From Lachnospiraceae bacterium (GTDB lineage: Bacteria; Bacillota; Clostridia; Lachnospirales; Lachnospiraceae), in assembly GCA_017634975.1 (NCBI GenBank), contig JAGBMJ010000097.1, forward strand, positions 1 to 58,430: a stretch of 58,430 nt of DNA, given 5' to 3'. The notes beneath the pieces are model-generated. The model was not told the DNA's origin, did not search any database, and saw only the letters and a list, made by a program, of their open reading frames with translations. Each line of letters opens with the position of its first letter. Positions within the stretch are counted from its first letter, which is position 1. Position numbers and translations under genes: made by a program. Positions 34,131 to 43,863 of the stretch are shown here, piece by piece.

Positions 34131-35099
34131 ATGGCACTTGTAACAACAACAGAAATGTTCAAGAAGGCATACAACGGCGGATACGCTGTAGGTGCTTTCA
34201 ACGTGAACAACATGGAGATCGTTCAGGGTATCACGGAAGCAGCGGATGAGCTGAAGGCACCGGTGATCCTGCAGGTTTCCAAGGGCGCAAGAGCTTATGC
34301 AAATCATACGTATCTGGTAAAGCTGGTTGAGGCAGCCGTGATCGAGCATCCGGACATCCCTATCGCTTTGCACCTGGATCACGGTGATACTTTCGAGCTT
34401 TGCAAGGACTGCATCGATGGCGGATTTACTTCTGTTATGATCGACGCTTCCTCCAAGAGCTTTGAGGATAACATCGCTCTGACCAAGCAGGTTGTAGAAT
34501 ATGCACACGCACATGGCGTAGTGGTAGAAGCTGAGCTGGGTACCCTTGCAGGTATCGAGGATGAAGTGGTTGTAGAGTCCGGTAAGGAAGCTTACACCCG
34601 TCCGGAAGAAGTAGAAGAGTTCGTATCCAAGACCGGCTGCGATTCTCTGGCAATCGCGATCGGTACTTCCCACGGCGCATACAAGTTTACAGCTGCACAG
34701 TGCACCAGAAATGCTGACGGCATCCTGGTTCCGCCTCCACTGCGTTTCGACGTACTGGAAGAGTGCATGAAGAGACTGCCGAACTTCCCGATCGTTCTGC
34801 ACGGATCTTCTTCCGTACCGCAGGAGTTCGTAAAGATGGTAAATCAGTACGGCGGCAACATGCCGGATGCAGTAGGTATTCCGGAAGAGCAGCTGCGTAA
34901 GGCTGCAGAGCTGGCTGTCTGCAAGATCAATATCGATTCCGATATCCGTCTGGCAATGACCGGTAACATCCGCAAGTACTTCGCTGAGCACCCGGATCAC
35001 TTTGACCCGAGACAGTATCTGAAGCCGGCTCGTCAGGCCGTTAAGGATATGGTAGCTCACAAGATCAAGAACGTACTGGGCTGCGATGGCAAGGCTTGA
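34131..35099 (+). CDS. fba: Class II fructose-1,6-bisphosphate aldolase
   Basis: 322 residues. The Zn2+-binding and catalytic blocks are IALHLDHGD (metal His, catalytic Asp), EAELGTLAGIEDEV (metal Glu), AIAIGTSHGAYKF (metal His) and VLHGSSSVP (metal His). It splits fructose-1,6-bisphosphate into DHAP and glyceraldehyde-3-phosphate in the cytoplasm. A strong promoter and a terminator frame it, so it is its own unit. Codon use is strongly biased to common codons, as expected for an abundant protein. Placement between two YidC-fusion genes is probably coincidental. Confidence 0.95.
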   Translation: MALVTTTEMFKKAYNGGYAVGAFNVNNMEIVQGITEAADELKAPVILQVSKGARAYANHTYLVKLVEAAVIEHPDIPIALHLDHGDTFELCKDCIDGGFTSVMIDASSKSFEDNIALTKQVVEYAHAHGVVVEAELGTLAGIEDEVVVESGKEAYTRPEEVEEFVSKTGCDSLAIAIGTSHGAYKFTAAQCTRNADGILVPPPLRFDVLEECMKRLPNFPIVLHGSSSVPQEFVKMVNQYGGNMPDAVGIPEEQLRKAAELAVCKINIDSDIRLAMTGNIRKYFAEHPDHFDPRQYLKPARQAVKDMVAHKIKNVLGCDGKA

Positions 35100-35124
35100 G
35101 TTTTCTGAGAACTGAACGTAAAGG

Positions 35125-35153
35125 GGCGTCTCCGAAAGGGGGCGCCTTTTTTT
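35125..35153 (+). terminator. Terminator of fba
   Basis: GGCGTCTCC (35125-35133) pairs with GGGGGCGCC (35138-35146, G-T wobbles), GAAA loop, followed by TTTTTTT. Confidence 0.9.
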
Positions 35154-35220
35154 GCTTTATAGGAAATTGTTACGAGAGGGGAAATCGGAAGCGTTAACAT
35201 TTTATGAACATGGAAGGTTT

Positions 35221-35251
35221 TTGTTGATTTTATGGGGGAATCATGTATAAT
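35221..35251 (+). promoter_or_regulatory. Probable promoter of pckA
   Basis: TATAAT at 35246-35251, with TTGATT (35224-35229, 16-nt spacer) or TTGTTG (35221-35226, 19-nt spacer) as -35. Confidence 0.6.
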
Positions 35252-35311
35252 ATTGTATTGGTGAGTTCGTAGCGTAAAACTACATCAAATAAAAAGAAAG
35301 AGGTAAAAGAA

Positions 35312-36925
35312 ATGGCACAGATCGATTTGAGCAAGTATGGCATCAACGGTGTTAAGGAAATCATCTACAATCCGTCCTATGAGCAGCTGTTCAAGGATGA
35401 GATGGATCCGTCCCTGACCGGTTATGACAAGGGTCAGAACACTGAGCTGGATGCAGTGAACGTAATGACCGGTATCTACACCGGACGTTCCCCGAAAGAC
35501 AAATTCATCGTTGACGATGCAACATCTCATGACACTGTATGGTGGACATCTGAGGAGTATCCGAACGACAACCATCGTGCAAGCCAGGAAGCTTGGGATG
35601 CCTGCAAGAAGCTGGCAGTAGAAGAGCTGTCCAACAAGAAGCTGTACGTAGTAGATGCATTCTGCGGTGCTAACAAGGACACCAGAATGGCTGTACGTTT
35701 CATTATGGAGGTAGCTTGGCAGGCACACTTCGTAACCAATATGTTCATCAAGCCGACCGCTGAGGAAGAGGCAAACTTTGAGCCGAACTTCATCGTTTAC
35801 ACTGCTTCCAAGGCTAAGGTTGAGAACTACAAGGAACTGGGCCTGAACTCTGAGACCGCTGTTCTGTTCAACGTAACTTCCCGTGAGCAGGTTATCCTGA
35901 ACACCTGGTACGGCGGCGAAATGAAGAAGGGTATGTTCTCCATGCAGAACTACTTCCTGCCGCTGCAGGGTATGGCTTCCATGCACTGCTCCGCAAATAC
36001 CGATATGGAAGGTAAGCACACTGCTATCTTCTTCGGTCTGTCCGGTACCGGTAAGACTACGCTGTCCACTGACCCGAAGAGACTGCTCATCGGTGATGAC
36101 GAGCACGGCTGGGATGACAACGGCGTATTCAACCTGGAAGGCGGCTGCTATGCAAAGGTTATCGGCCTTTCCAAGGAGCACGAGCCGGACATCTACAACG
36201 CAATCAAGAGAAATGCTCTGCTTGAGAACGTTACCGTTGATGCAAACGGCAAGATCGACTTTGACGATAAGAGCGTTACCGAGAATACTCGTGTATCTTA
36301 CCCGATCGACCACATCAAGAACATTGCAAAGAATGTAAACGGCGTATCCTCCGGCCCGGCTGCAGAGAACGTAATCTTCCTTTCCGCAGATGCATTTGGT
36401 GTACTTCCTCCGGTATCCATCCTGACTCCGGAGCAGACACAGTACTACTTCCTGAGCGGTTTCACCGCTAAGCTGGCTGGTACCGAGCGTGGTATCACCG
36501 AGCCGACCCCGACTTTCTCCGCTTGCTTCGGCCAGGCATTCCTGGAGCTGCACCCGACAAAGTACGGCGAGGAGCTGGTTAAGAAGATGAAGAAGAGCGG
36601 CGCTAAGGCATATCTGGTTAACACCGGTTGGAACGGCACCGGCAAGCGTATCTCTATTCCGGATACCCGTGGTATCATCGATGCGATCCTGAACGGCGAC
36701 ATCGCTAAGGCAGAAACCAAGAAGATCCCTATCTTCGATTTCGAAGTTCCGACTTCTCTGCCGGGCGTAAGCACCGAGATCTTGGATCCGAGAGATACCT
36801 ACGCTGATGCTTCCGAATGGGAGAAAAAGGCAAAAGATCTGGCTGCTCGTTTCCAGAAGAACTTCAAGAAGTACGAGACCAACGAGGCTGGCAAGGCACT
36901 GGTTGCTGCAGGTCCTCAGCTGTAA
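35312..36925 (+). CDS. pckA: Phosphoenolpyruvate carboxykinase (ATP)
   Basis: 537 residues, the usual size. The kinase-1a loop reads [13 protein letters not shown], the kinase-2 region [14 protein letters not shown], and [11 protein letters not shown] is the substrate block; [13 protein letters not shown] is also characteristic. It converts oxaloacetate and ATP to PEP, CO2 and ADP, or runs in reverse to fix CO2 in fermentation. It follows fba with separate promoter and terminator. Codon use indicates strong expression. Confidence 0.96.
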   Translation: MAQIDLSKYGINGVKEIIYNPSYEQLFKDEMDPSLTGYDKGQNTELDAVNVMTGIYTGRSPKDKFIVDDATSHDTVWWTSEEYPNDNHRASQEAWDACKKLAVEELSNKKLYVVDAFCGANKDTRMAVRFIMEVAWQAHFVTNMFIKPTAEEEANFEPNFIVYTASKAKVENYKELGLNSETAVLFNVTSREQVILNTWYGGEMKKGMFSMQNYFLPLQGMASMHCSANTDMEGKHTAIFFGLSGTGKTTLSTDPKRLLIGDDEHGWDDNGVFNLEGGCYAKVIGLSKEHEPDIYNAIKRNALLENVTVDANGKIDFDDKSVTENTRVSYPIDHIKNIAKNVNGVSSGPAAENVIFLSADAFGVLPPVSILTPEQTQYYFLSGFTAKLAGTERGITEPTPTFSACFGQAFLELHPTKYGEELVKKMKKSGAKAYLVNTGWNGTGKRISIPDTRGIIDAILNGDIAKAETKKIPIFDFEVPTSLPGVSTEILDPRDTYADASEWEKKAKDLAARFQKNFKKYETNEAGKALVAAGPQL

Positions 36926-36948
36926 TTCACAGTTTCGACTTACTACAG

Positions 36949-36977
36949 GGCACCTCCGTAAGGGGGTGCCTTTTTTT
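36949..36977 (+). terminator. Terminator of pckA
   Basis: GGCACCTCC (36949-36957) pairs with GGGGGTGCC (36962-36970), GTAA loop, then TTTTTTT. Confidence 0.92.
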
Positions 36978-37026
36978 CGCTTTCTTTCTTACGGGAAGAA
37001 CCCGGGAAGACAGGGAAAGACGATAT

Positions 37027-37054
37027 TTGCATTCAAGCGCAAATATGGTAAAAT
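37027..37054 (+). promoter_or_regulatory. Possible promoter of the YidC-sulfatase gene
   Basis: TTGCAT (37027-37032), 16-nt spacer, TAAAAT (37049-37054). Confidence 0.4.
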
Positions 37055-37089
37055 ATTATGGATTATGAAGTTTTGGAAGTGGACCGGAA

Positions 37090-39849
37090 GTGTTATACCG
37101 TTTAGTGATATCACCAATTGAATATCTGATCGAAGTAGTATTTACCATAATGAATGGCTTCTTCGGGCATGAGGGATATGCGATCATCGCCGTGAGTATG
37201 ACGATCAGCACCCTGGTGCTGCCACTGTACCTGCGGGCGGATGCGATCCAGGAGGCGGAGCAGAAGAAGCAGAAGGCGATGGAACGCTGGCTCGCCCATA
37301 TCAGGAAGACGTTTACGGGCGATGAGCGTTATATGATGACGAATGCCTACTATGCGGAGATGGATTATAAACCGCTGTATGCATTGAAGGGACTGATCCC
37401 GTTATTATTACAGATCCCGTTCTTTATTGCGGCGTATCATTTTCTGTCGAACTTAAAATGCCTGCAGGGAACAAGTTTCTGGCTGATCGCGGATCTTGGG
37501 GCGGAAGACAGGATGCTGAAGCTCGGGGGGCTTGCGATCAATGTGCTGCCGGTATTGATGACCGGTATCAACCTGATCAGCAGCGTGATCTATACAAGGG
37601 ATGCGACGCTGAAACAGAAGATCCAGCCGGTGGTGCTGGCGCTGGTTTTTCTGGTACTTTTGTATCACAGCCCTGCGGGACTCGTGCTGTACTGGACGAT
37701 GAACAACCTGTACTCCATGTGCAAAAACGTGGTGATGAAGATCGTAAAACATCCGGAGCGGCTGGGCATGATCGGACCGGTGGTGATCGCGGCATTGTTT
37801 CTGGTATTTCTGCTGGCGACAGGCAAGCTGCAGGAGCGGATCGCCTGGAAGGATCATGAAAGTCTGTTCCTATACGGACTGATCGTGCTGGCGCTGCTGG
37901 CAGCACCGACGAAGGTGTGGCTTGGTAAGACGGGTATTTTCGAAAAACGATCTTACGGCAATCAGCAGGGGGCGGAAAAAGCGGAAGGTACGAAATCGGC
38001 GGAACGGAAACCAGGCAGGGGACAGACCACGACAGGAAAAAACGTTCACATTACCGTGATCCTTCTGGAACTGGCGCTGGCACTATTGCTGGGACTGGTG
38101 ATCCCGCTGCTGGTACTATCGGTGGCACCGATGGACTTTCTCGTGATCGACCGGACAACGGATCCGTTGCATTATGCGTATGCGGCGTTTGCCGTAGCAT
38201 CCGGAGTGTTCCTGGTATGGGGCAGCCTGATCTACGCGATGGCGGAAGAAAAGGGACGCTTTGCTTACGGGCGCGTGCTGCTGATCCTTTTGTTCATCGC
38301 TTTGGTGGATATGCTCGGTTTCAAGGCAGTGGTCGGTAATGTATCGACCATGCTGGAGTTTGAAAAGATGCCGCATTTTGCGTTGCTTCCGAAAGCAATC
38401 AATCTGGCAGCTCTAGGTGCAGCGGCGGTCGCCGGATGGCTGCTCTGGGACAAAGGCGGCAAAGTGCGGGATGGGCTGGCGGCGGTGGTCTGCCTGACTT
38501 TTACTGCGATGGCGGTTATGAACATACAGGCGACAAAGGCGGGGATCCATGAGGTGGATGATGGCGCAGAGGTGGATTATGTGCTGCCGCTGTCAACGGA
38601 AGGCCGGAACGTGATCGTGCTGATGATGGATCGTGCCATTTCGGCTTATGTACCGTTTCTCTTTGAGGAAAAGCCGGAATTGTATGATATGTATGCCGGG
38701 TTTACCTATTATCCGAACACGCTGTCCTTTGGACGCGGAACCGGAAGCGGCGGACCGGCCCTGTACGGAGGATATGAATATACAACGGAACATCTGCCGG
38801 TGGCAGATGAAGACCGTCACCGGAAGCACATCGAAGCACTGCTGGTGCAGCCGATCCTTTTTGGGGAGAACGGATTTGAAGTGACGGTTACCGATCCGGG
38901 CTTTTGGGCAGCTTCGGCTACGGATTATTCCATATACGATCCGTATCCGTACATTTCGGCATACAGCCTGGAGCAGAACCTGCCGGTCGGCTATGATCTG
39001 GAAGGGATGAAGGCGGCACGCGAGAGGAACTTTTTCTTTTACAGTATCTACCGTATCGCTCCGGCTATGCTGCAGGATGAGATCTATGGCAAGGGACGTT
39101 TCCTTGCGGCGGATCATACATCCTTTGTGGGAGAGGGCGAATTCCGAAGAGGATACACGGTGCTAAAAAATCTGCCGGAACTGACACGGATCGAAGAGGG
39201 GGATCGTGATCACTTCCTGGCCATCGGTAATAACACGACCCATGCGGAATCGATGCTGGCACTGCCGGATTATACTGATGAGCGGGAAGCGGATTATACG
39301 GGGATCGATATCGCGGCGGATAAGCACGCCGGAAATCTGACACTCCATTTCGACCGAGATAACGAGGGCTTAAGTGTGGGGCATTACCACAGCAATATGG
39401 CGGCATTTCTGAAGCTTGGGGCGTGGTTTGACTATCTGCGGGAACAGGGTGTGTTTGACAATACCCGAATCATCATCGTATCGGACCATGGCTACGGTCT
39501 GCCCCAGCGGGAGGACATGCTGCTGCCGGGCGGAGTAAATGTGGAGGCGGTCAATCCGGTGCTGCTGGTCAAGGATTTTGACAGTAACGGAGCGTTTACC
39601 GTGGATACGCAGTTTATGACCAATGCCGACACGACAGTACTGGCCACGCAGGGGATCGTTGCAGATCCGGTCAACCCGTTTACCGGAAACGCGATGACGT
39701 TGGAGCCCAAGGAAGGTGGCGTGGACTTTATGTGGCAGCCGCTGGAGTGGGATTTTTACGGGGATCCGTATGCCGGAGACAAGTGGTATCACGTGAGTGA
39801 TGATATCCTGGATCCGGAGAAGTGGGTGCCGATCGAGGCACTGCGGTAA
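37090..39849 (+). CDS. YidC-like insertase fused to a sulfatase-like phosphotransferase
   Basis: 919 residues, starting at GTG 37090; the upstream frame closes at 37066. Residues ~1-225 form a YidC/Oxa1 domain (YAIIAVSMTISTLVLPLYLRAD, LKGLIPLLLQIPFFIAAYHFLSN, YHSPAGLVLYWTMNNLYSM). Residues ~240-490 hold further membrane spans. Residues ~505-870 are sulfatase-like: NVIVLMMDRAISAYVPFLFE (metal Asp), TGSGGPALYGGYEY (candidate nucleophile region, less certain) and RIIIVSDHGYGLPQ (Asp-His). It shares two domains with the 1202-residue protein ~4 kb upstream but in the opposite order. A wall- or membrane-polymer role is inferred. Confidence 0.8.
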   Translation: MLYRLVISPIEYLIEVVFTIMNGFFGHEGYAIIAVSMTISTLVLPLYLRADAIQEAEQKKQKAMERWLAHIRKTFTGDERYMMTNAYYAEMDYKPLYALKGLIPLLLQIPFFIAAYHFLSNLKCLQGTSFWLIADLGAEDRMLKLGGLAINVLPVLMTGINLISSVIYTRDATLKQKIQPVVLALVFLVLLYHSPAGLVLYWTMNNLYSMCKNVVMKIVKHPERLGMIGPVVIAALFLVFLLATGKLQERIAWKDHESLFLYGLIVLALLAAPTKVWLGKTGIFEKRSYGNQQGAEKAEGTKSAERKPGRGQTTTGKNVHITVILLELALALLLGLVIPLLVLSVAPMDFLVIDRTTDPLHYAYAAFAVASGVFLVWGSLIYAMAEEKGRFAYGRVLLILLFIALVDMLGFKAVVGNVSTMLEFEKMPHFALLPKAINLAALGAAAVAGWLLWDKGGKVRDGLAAVVCLTFTAMAVMNIQATKAGIHEVDDGAEVDYVLPLSTEGRNVIVLMMDRAISAYVPFLFEEKPELYDMYAGFTYYPNTLSFGRGTGSGGPALYGGYEYTTEHLPVADEDRHRKHIEALLVQPILFGENGFEVTVTDPGFWAASATDYSIYDPYPYISAYSLEQNLPVGYDLEGMKAARERNFFFYSIYRIAPAMLQDEIYGKGRFLAADHTSFVGEGEFRRGYTVLKNLPELTRIEEGDRDHFLAIGNNTTHAESMLALPDYTDEREADYTGIDIAADKHAGNLTLHFDRDNEGLSVGHYHSNMAAFLKLGAWFDYLREQGVFDNTRIIIVSDHGYGLPQREDMLLPGGVNVEAVNPVLLVKDFDSNGAFTVDTQFMTNADTTVLATQGIVADPVNPFTGNAMTLEPKEGGVDFMWQPLEWDFYGDPYAGDKWYHVSDDILDPEKWVPIEALR

Positions 39850-39984
39850 GTATTATGCGGGATGAGTTTTTTTGACAGTAAGGAACTGTTGCAAAATAAC
39901 TTTACAATTTGCCTTGTCTTTCTGGCCATCTGCATCATCGAAAAATCTTGACGAGTAAAGAAAACTATTTAAGGAGGAGGGAGT

Positions 39985-41028
39985 ATGGGACTGCGGTTTC
40001 GTAAGAGCATTACGCTGTGCAAGGGGGTTAAACTGAATCTGAGTAACAAGAGCGCGTCTCTGAGCGTGGGAAGAAAGGGGATCCATCAGAGCATTTCCAC
40101 GACCGGGCGGACGACGACATCCATTGGTATTCCGGGAACCGGTGTGTCGTATCAAAAGAGCTTCAATCTGAAGAAGGGCTTTGCAAGTCTCTTTAAGAAG
40201 GATAAGAAGGAAGAAAAAGAGGCAAAAGCGGATACCGGAAAGAAGGGCAGCAAAAAGGACAGTGCGATCGCAGACAGTGCGGTAAGTCCGACGCAGCAGC
40301 AGAATGCGGCTCTTTTGGAAGAGAATAAAGCTACTTACGACAGCTTTGTACAGCAGATCGAATATATGAAGTCGCTGCATAAGGTGGCGGATGAACCCAT
40401 TGACTGGAAAGAGGTGTTTGACCGCCCGGCACCGGCAGGCGGAGCACTGGCTTCCCTGCGCAGTGATACCAAGGCGGAAATGGAAGAATGGAAGACATTA
40501 CACGAAATGGCGGAAAAGGTGCTCGCAGGGGATGTGGATGCCTATCTGGACGTGGTGGAAGAGCTTCGGCCTTATGATGATATCCTGGAGTACGGCAGTG
40601 ACTTTGAGGTGGGCACGGACGATCCGAAACTGCTGGAGGTGGAATTCCGCGTGAAATCCGAAGAAGTGGTACCGCCTGCGGAATATGTGCTGGATGCGAA
40701 GGGCAATCTGAAAGAGAAGGAACTGTCGAAATCGGCCTATTTTGATCTGGTGCAGGATTATGTATGCAGCTGTATCCTGCGCATCGCCAGAGATTCGTTT
40801 GCACTGCTGCCCGTGGAAAAGGTGGTGATCCACGCTGTGGATACGATTCTGAACACTGCGACCGGGCAGGATGAGGAGATCACGATCGTATCGGTTGCGA
40901 TAGACCGGGAAACACTGGAAAAACTCAATTTTGAGCGTCTGGATCCGTCGGATGCCGTGAATTCCTTCCCGGGGAAGATGAGCTTTAAGAAGACGAAGGG
41001 ATTTGAACCGGTTGCAAGATTGGATTGA
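39985..41028 (+). CDS. DUF4236 domain protein
   Basis: 347 residues. MGLRFRKSITLCKGVKLNLSNKSASLSVGRKG and TSIGIPGTGVSYQKSF are the DUF4236 signature, a small beta domain found at the N-terminus of accessory proteins. A Lys-rich linker follows at ~65-90, and the C-terminal ~220 residues include an alpha/beta domain with IHAVDTILNTATGQDEEITIVSVAID. No catalytic motif is obvious. The start follows AGGAGGAGGG. Function unknown. Confidence 0.75.
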   Translation: MGLRFRKSITLCKGVKLNLSNKSASLSVGRKGIHQSISTTGRTTTSIGIPGTGVSYQKSFNLKKGFASLFKKDKKEEKEAKADTGKKGSKKDSAIADSAVSPTQQQNAALLEENKATYDSFVQQIEYMKSLHKVADEPIDWKEVFDRPAPAGGALASLRSDTKAEMEEWKTLHEMAEKVLAGDVDAYLDVVEELRPYDDILEYGSDFEVGTDDPKLLEVEFRVKSEEVVPPAEYVLDAKGNLKEKELSKSAYFDLVQDYVCSCILRIARDSFALLPVEKVVIHAVDTILNTATGQDEEITIVSVAIDRETLEKLNFERLDPSDAVNSFPGKMSFKKTKGFEPVARLD

Positions 41029-41105
41029 CATACAGGGGAACATCTCATCCGTCGCCTTCCACGCAAGGGAAAGGCAGGGAGAATCATTTCTGACGGGGGC
41101 TGCTT

Positions 41106-43439
41106 ATGGGGAAGCTGCAGAAAAGCCTGATCGCGATCATGACCTTGTTCTGGCTGATCTATGCGACTGCGACCGTGGCGGGCATCGATATCATTTACAA
41201 TGTTTTTTCGCCGCTTACGGCACTGGCTGCGGTACTGTTGATCGCCAGCTGTCTGAAACACGCCGGAAAGTACAGAAAAGCGGCGATCTTTGTGATGTGC
41301 GGGATCATCGCGTGGATGCTCTCGGACATTATCCTGTACCTGTATACCTATATCCTGATGGGGCATGAACTCCTGATCACCGTGAGCGACCAGATGTATC
41401 TGATGCCGAATTACCTGTTCGGCGCAGGACTTACAGCCTATATCATTGCGGATTTCCGCAAACAGGATATCTTCCGGCTGCTGATCGATACCTTTCTGAT
41501 CGGTGTGTCCGGTTTTGTGTTTGTACGGAAGCTGTACATTTACGGTTTCGGCATCAATACCTATGAAGGAACCTTTTCGTACAGTGCGTTGTTTTATCTG
41601 GTTGCCGTGATGTATGTGATCGTGATGATGCTGCTGATCCTGTCGATCCGCGGTGTTTTCCGGCATACGCGTGCCGGTTATCTGGTCTTTGCGGCTCTGC
41701 TGATCTACAACCTGTTCGAGATGCGTTATACCTACTATACGGCGGGCGGGCTGGATGCAGAGAACATTTACATTGACATCATCTATATGGCGTGCGTATG
41801 CGTGCTGGGCATTGCCTTTGCCGATCCGTCGCTGAAAACAGCGATGGAGAACTCGGACAAGCTGATGAAAGAGCCGCTGGATATCCGCAAGTCCATGGGA
41901 GCCGGCTGGATCTACGGCCTGGTACTGCTGCCGGTAGTGATCGGTGTTTACCGGCTGGGTATTCTGACGGAGAATGAGTTTTACATCCTGCTGATCAGCT
42001 GTCTGGCGTATCTCATCATGTGGAAGACGCAGCAGGCGAATGAACTGACGCAGGCTCTGCTGGCACAGCAGAAAGAGGAAAACAGCAAGCTGGGAGAATG
42101 GGTGGATTACCAGACAAGGGAGCTGGAAGTCGCCAACGAGCAGCTGGAGAAGGTGTCCTATAAGGATATGCTGACCGGGTTGTATAACCGCAAGTACGGA
42201 AGGATCCATTTGAACCAGATCGTGACGGAGGATCCGAAGGCGGAATTTGCACTGGCTACGATGGATCTGAACTATTTCAAGTCGATCAATGATAACTACG
42301 GCGTGGAAACCGGCGATAAGGTACTGATCGAAGTGGCGGAGCGTTTGCGGAGTCTGGAGAACGAAAAAGCATGTGCGTTCCGCGTGGGCGGAGATGAGTT
42401 TTCCATCGTCTTTCGCGATTACGGCAGCAGGGATGAGCTGGTGCATCTGGTGATGGCACTCAAGGAAGCGATGGATGCGCCGATCGAAGTGGATGAGCAG
42501 GTATTCCGGCTGTCATTGAGCATCGGTGTTGCGGAATATCCGCAGGATGCGGAGAACACGGAACAGCTTTTAAAATTTGCGGATTCGGCACGGCTGTCGA
42601 TCAAGCACAGGCACAGCCGTACGGAGTTCCGTTTCTATGATTCCGAGCTGATCGGACAGATCTCCAGACAGCACCGGCTGGAGGTGAAGCTGCAGTCGGC
42701 CGATTATGACCGGGACTTCCAGCTGTATTACCAGCCGCAGGTAGACTGCGCTACCGGGGAGTTGATCGGCATGGAAGCGCTGCTCCGCTGGATCGATCCG
42801 GTCGATGGGTTCATCTCGCCGGGCGAGTTCATACCCCTTGCCGAGGAGATGGGGCTGATGGGCAATATCGGTGCCTGGGTGAACCGGACGGCGATGAGCC
42901 AGATCAGGGAATGGAATGAGAAATACAAAAGAGAACTGGTGACGGGGATCAATGTGTCACCCGTACAGCTGAGGGATACGGCTTTTGCGGAGCATTTCAT
43001 TCAGGAAATGAACGCACAGGAGGTGCCGGCAAAGTGGCTGGATGTGGAGATCACGGAAGGGTTTGCACTCAACCGTATGATCGCAGGGGAAGATATCATT
43101 CAGAAGCTCAAGGATGCAGGACTCACCTTTTCGGTGGATGATTTCGGTACGGGCTATGCCAGCTTCAATAATATGCTGGATTTTACCTTTGACCGGATCA
43201 AGATCGCGAAGGAGCTGATCGACGATATTGAGACAAATCACAATGCATATGTGATCGTCAAGGTCATCATCCTGATGGCAGAGGGACTGAATCTGAAGAC
43301 GATCGCGGAGGGCGTAGAGAACCGCGGACAGCTGGAGATCCTGCGGGATCTGGGATGCAGCCAGATCCAGGGATACTATTTCGGACGGCCGCTGCCGCCG
43401 GATCAGTTTGAAAAGAAGTGGCTCTTGCAGGAGAGCTGA
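41106..43439 (+). CDS. Membrane GGDEF-EAL bifunctional cyclic-di-GMP protein
   Basis: 777 residues. The N-terminal ~300 hold about nine membrane spans. A coiled coil (~310-345) leads to a GGDEF domain with MLTGLYNRKYG and an intact AFRVGGDEFSIVF active site; the residues at the usual RxxD inhibitory site are NEKA, so product inhibition is unlikely. The EAL domain has GMEALLRW, NVSPVQL, VEITEGFALN, DDFGTGYAS and EGVENRGQLEIL, all catalytic residues. Both synthesis and breakdown look possible. Control of motility is likely given the flagellar genes downstream. Confidence 0.93.
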   Translation: MGKLQKSLIAIMTLFWLIYATATVAGIDIIYNVFSPLTALAAVLLIASCLKHAGKYRKAAIFVMCGIIAWMLSDIILYLYTYILMGHELLITVSDQMYLMPNYLFGAGLTAYIIADFRKQDIFRLLIDTFLIGVSGFVFVRKLYIYGFGINTYEGTFSYSALFYLVAVMYVIVMMLLILSIRGVFRHTRAGYLVFAALLIYNLFEMRYTYYTAGGLDAENIYIDIIYMACVCVLGIAFADPSLKTAMENSDKLMKEPLDIRKSMGAGWIYGLVLLPVVIGVYRLGILTENEFYILLISCLAYLIMWKTQQANELTQALLAQQKEENSKLGEWVDYQTRELEVANEQLEKVSYKDMLTGLYNRKYGRIHLNQIVTEDPKAEFALATMDLNYFKSINDNYGVETGDKVLIEVAERLRSLENEKACAFRVGGDEFSIVFRDYGSRDELVHLVMALKEAMDAPIEVDEQVFRLSLSIGVAEYPQDAENTEQLLKFADSARLSIKHRHSRTEFRFYDSELIGQISRQHRLEVKLQSADYDRDFQLYYQPQVDCATGELIGMEALLRWIDPVDGFISPGEFIPLAEEMGLMGNIGAWVNRTAMSQIREWNEKYKRELVTGINVSPVQLRDTAFAEHFIQEMNAQEVPAKWLDVEITEGFALNRMIAGEDIIQKLKDAGLTFSVDDFGTGYASFNNMLDFTFDRIKIAKELIDDIETNHNAYVIVKVIILMAEGLNLKTIAEGVENRGQLEILRDLGCSQIQGYYFGRPLPPDQFEKKWLLQES

Positions 43440-43457
43440 GGATAAGGAGGAAAAACG

Positions 43458-43727
43458 ATGAAATACGAGTTTGACTTAAAAGGGGTATATAATCCGGATG
43501 ATTTTTACTCCGTGCTGGGGGAGCAGATGGAGCTGCCGGAGTACTTCGGATACAATCTGGATGCACTGCATGACTGGTTTACGGAGATCGGTAAGGAGAC
43601 GGAGATCAGCTTCACCGGTGTGGCAGAAGCGGAAGTGATGATGTCGAAGTATATGCGCAACCTGAAGCGTCTGTGTGCTGCGGTGGAGAAAGAGAATGCG
43701 CATATGAAGTTTCGCTTTGATGATTGA
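43458..43727 (+). CDS. Barstar family protein
   Basis: 89 residues, starting MKYEFDLKGVYNPDDFYSVL. LPEYFGYNLDALHDWFTEIG is the barstar helix-2 region that, in the Bacillus protein, fills the barnase active site. No RNase gene is present nearby, so it is an orphan inhibitor, perhaps protecting against a barnase-like effector from other cells. It follows the GGDEF-EAL gene by 18 nt and has an AAGGAGGAAA site. Confidence 0.88.
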   Translation: MKYEFDLKGVYNPDDFYSVLGEQMELPEYFGYNLDALHDWFTEIGKETEISFTGVAEAEVMMSKYMRNLKRLCAAVEKENAHMKFRFDD

Positions 43728-43744
43728 GTGAGGGCAACCTTCCG

Positions 43745-43773
43745 TTGACACTTTGCGCAGATGCGAGTATACT
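43745..43773 (+). promoter_or_regulatory. Sigma-A promoter of mscL
   Basis: TTGACA (43745-43750), 17-nt spacer and TATACT (43768-43773). Confidence 0.85.
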
Positions 43774-43863
43774 TAACAATGTTTGAGGGTGGGCATTCGG
43801 CACGGTTTTCAGTTTTTTCATGCTTCAATGACCCGGTAAAACACAGAAAAGGAGAGAATAGAG

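Noticed and set aside
34131-36925. fba and pckA as part of the YidC-fusion gene set
   Set aside because: Each has its own promoter and terminator and core-metabolism function; proximity alone is weak evidence.
29434-39849. The fusions as assembly joins
   Set aside because: Frames are continuous over 3.6 and 2.8 kb with even composition, and two independent fusions of the same domains occur; an artefact is unlikely, though read checks would settle it.
40758-42446. A 562-codon reverse frame across the GGDEF-EAL gene
   Set aside because: Antisense to a gene with complete catalytic motifs; no independent support.
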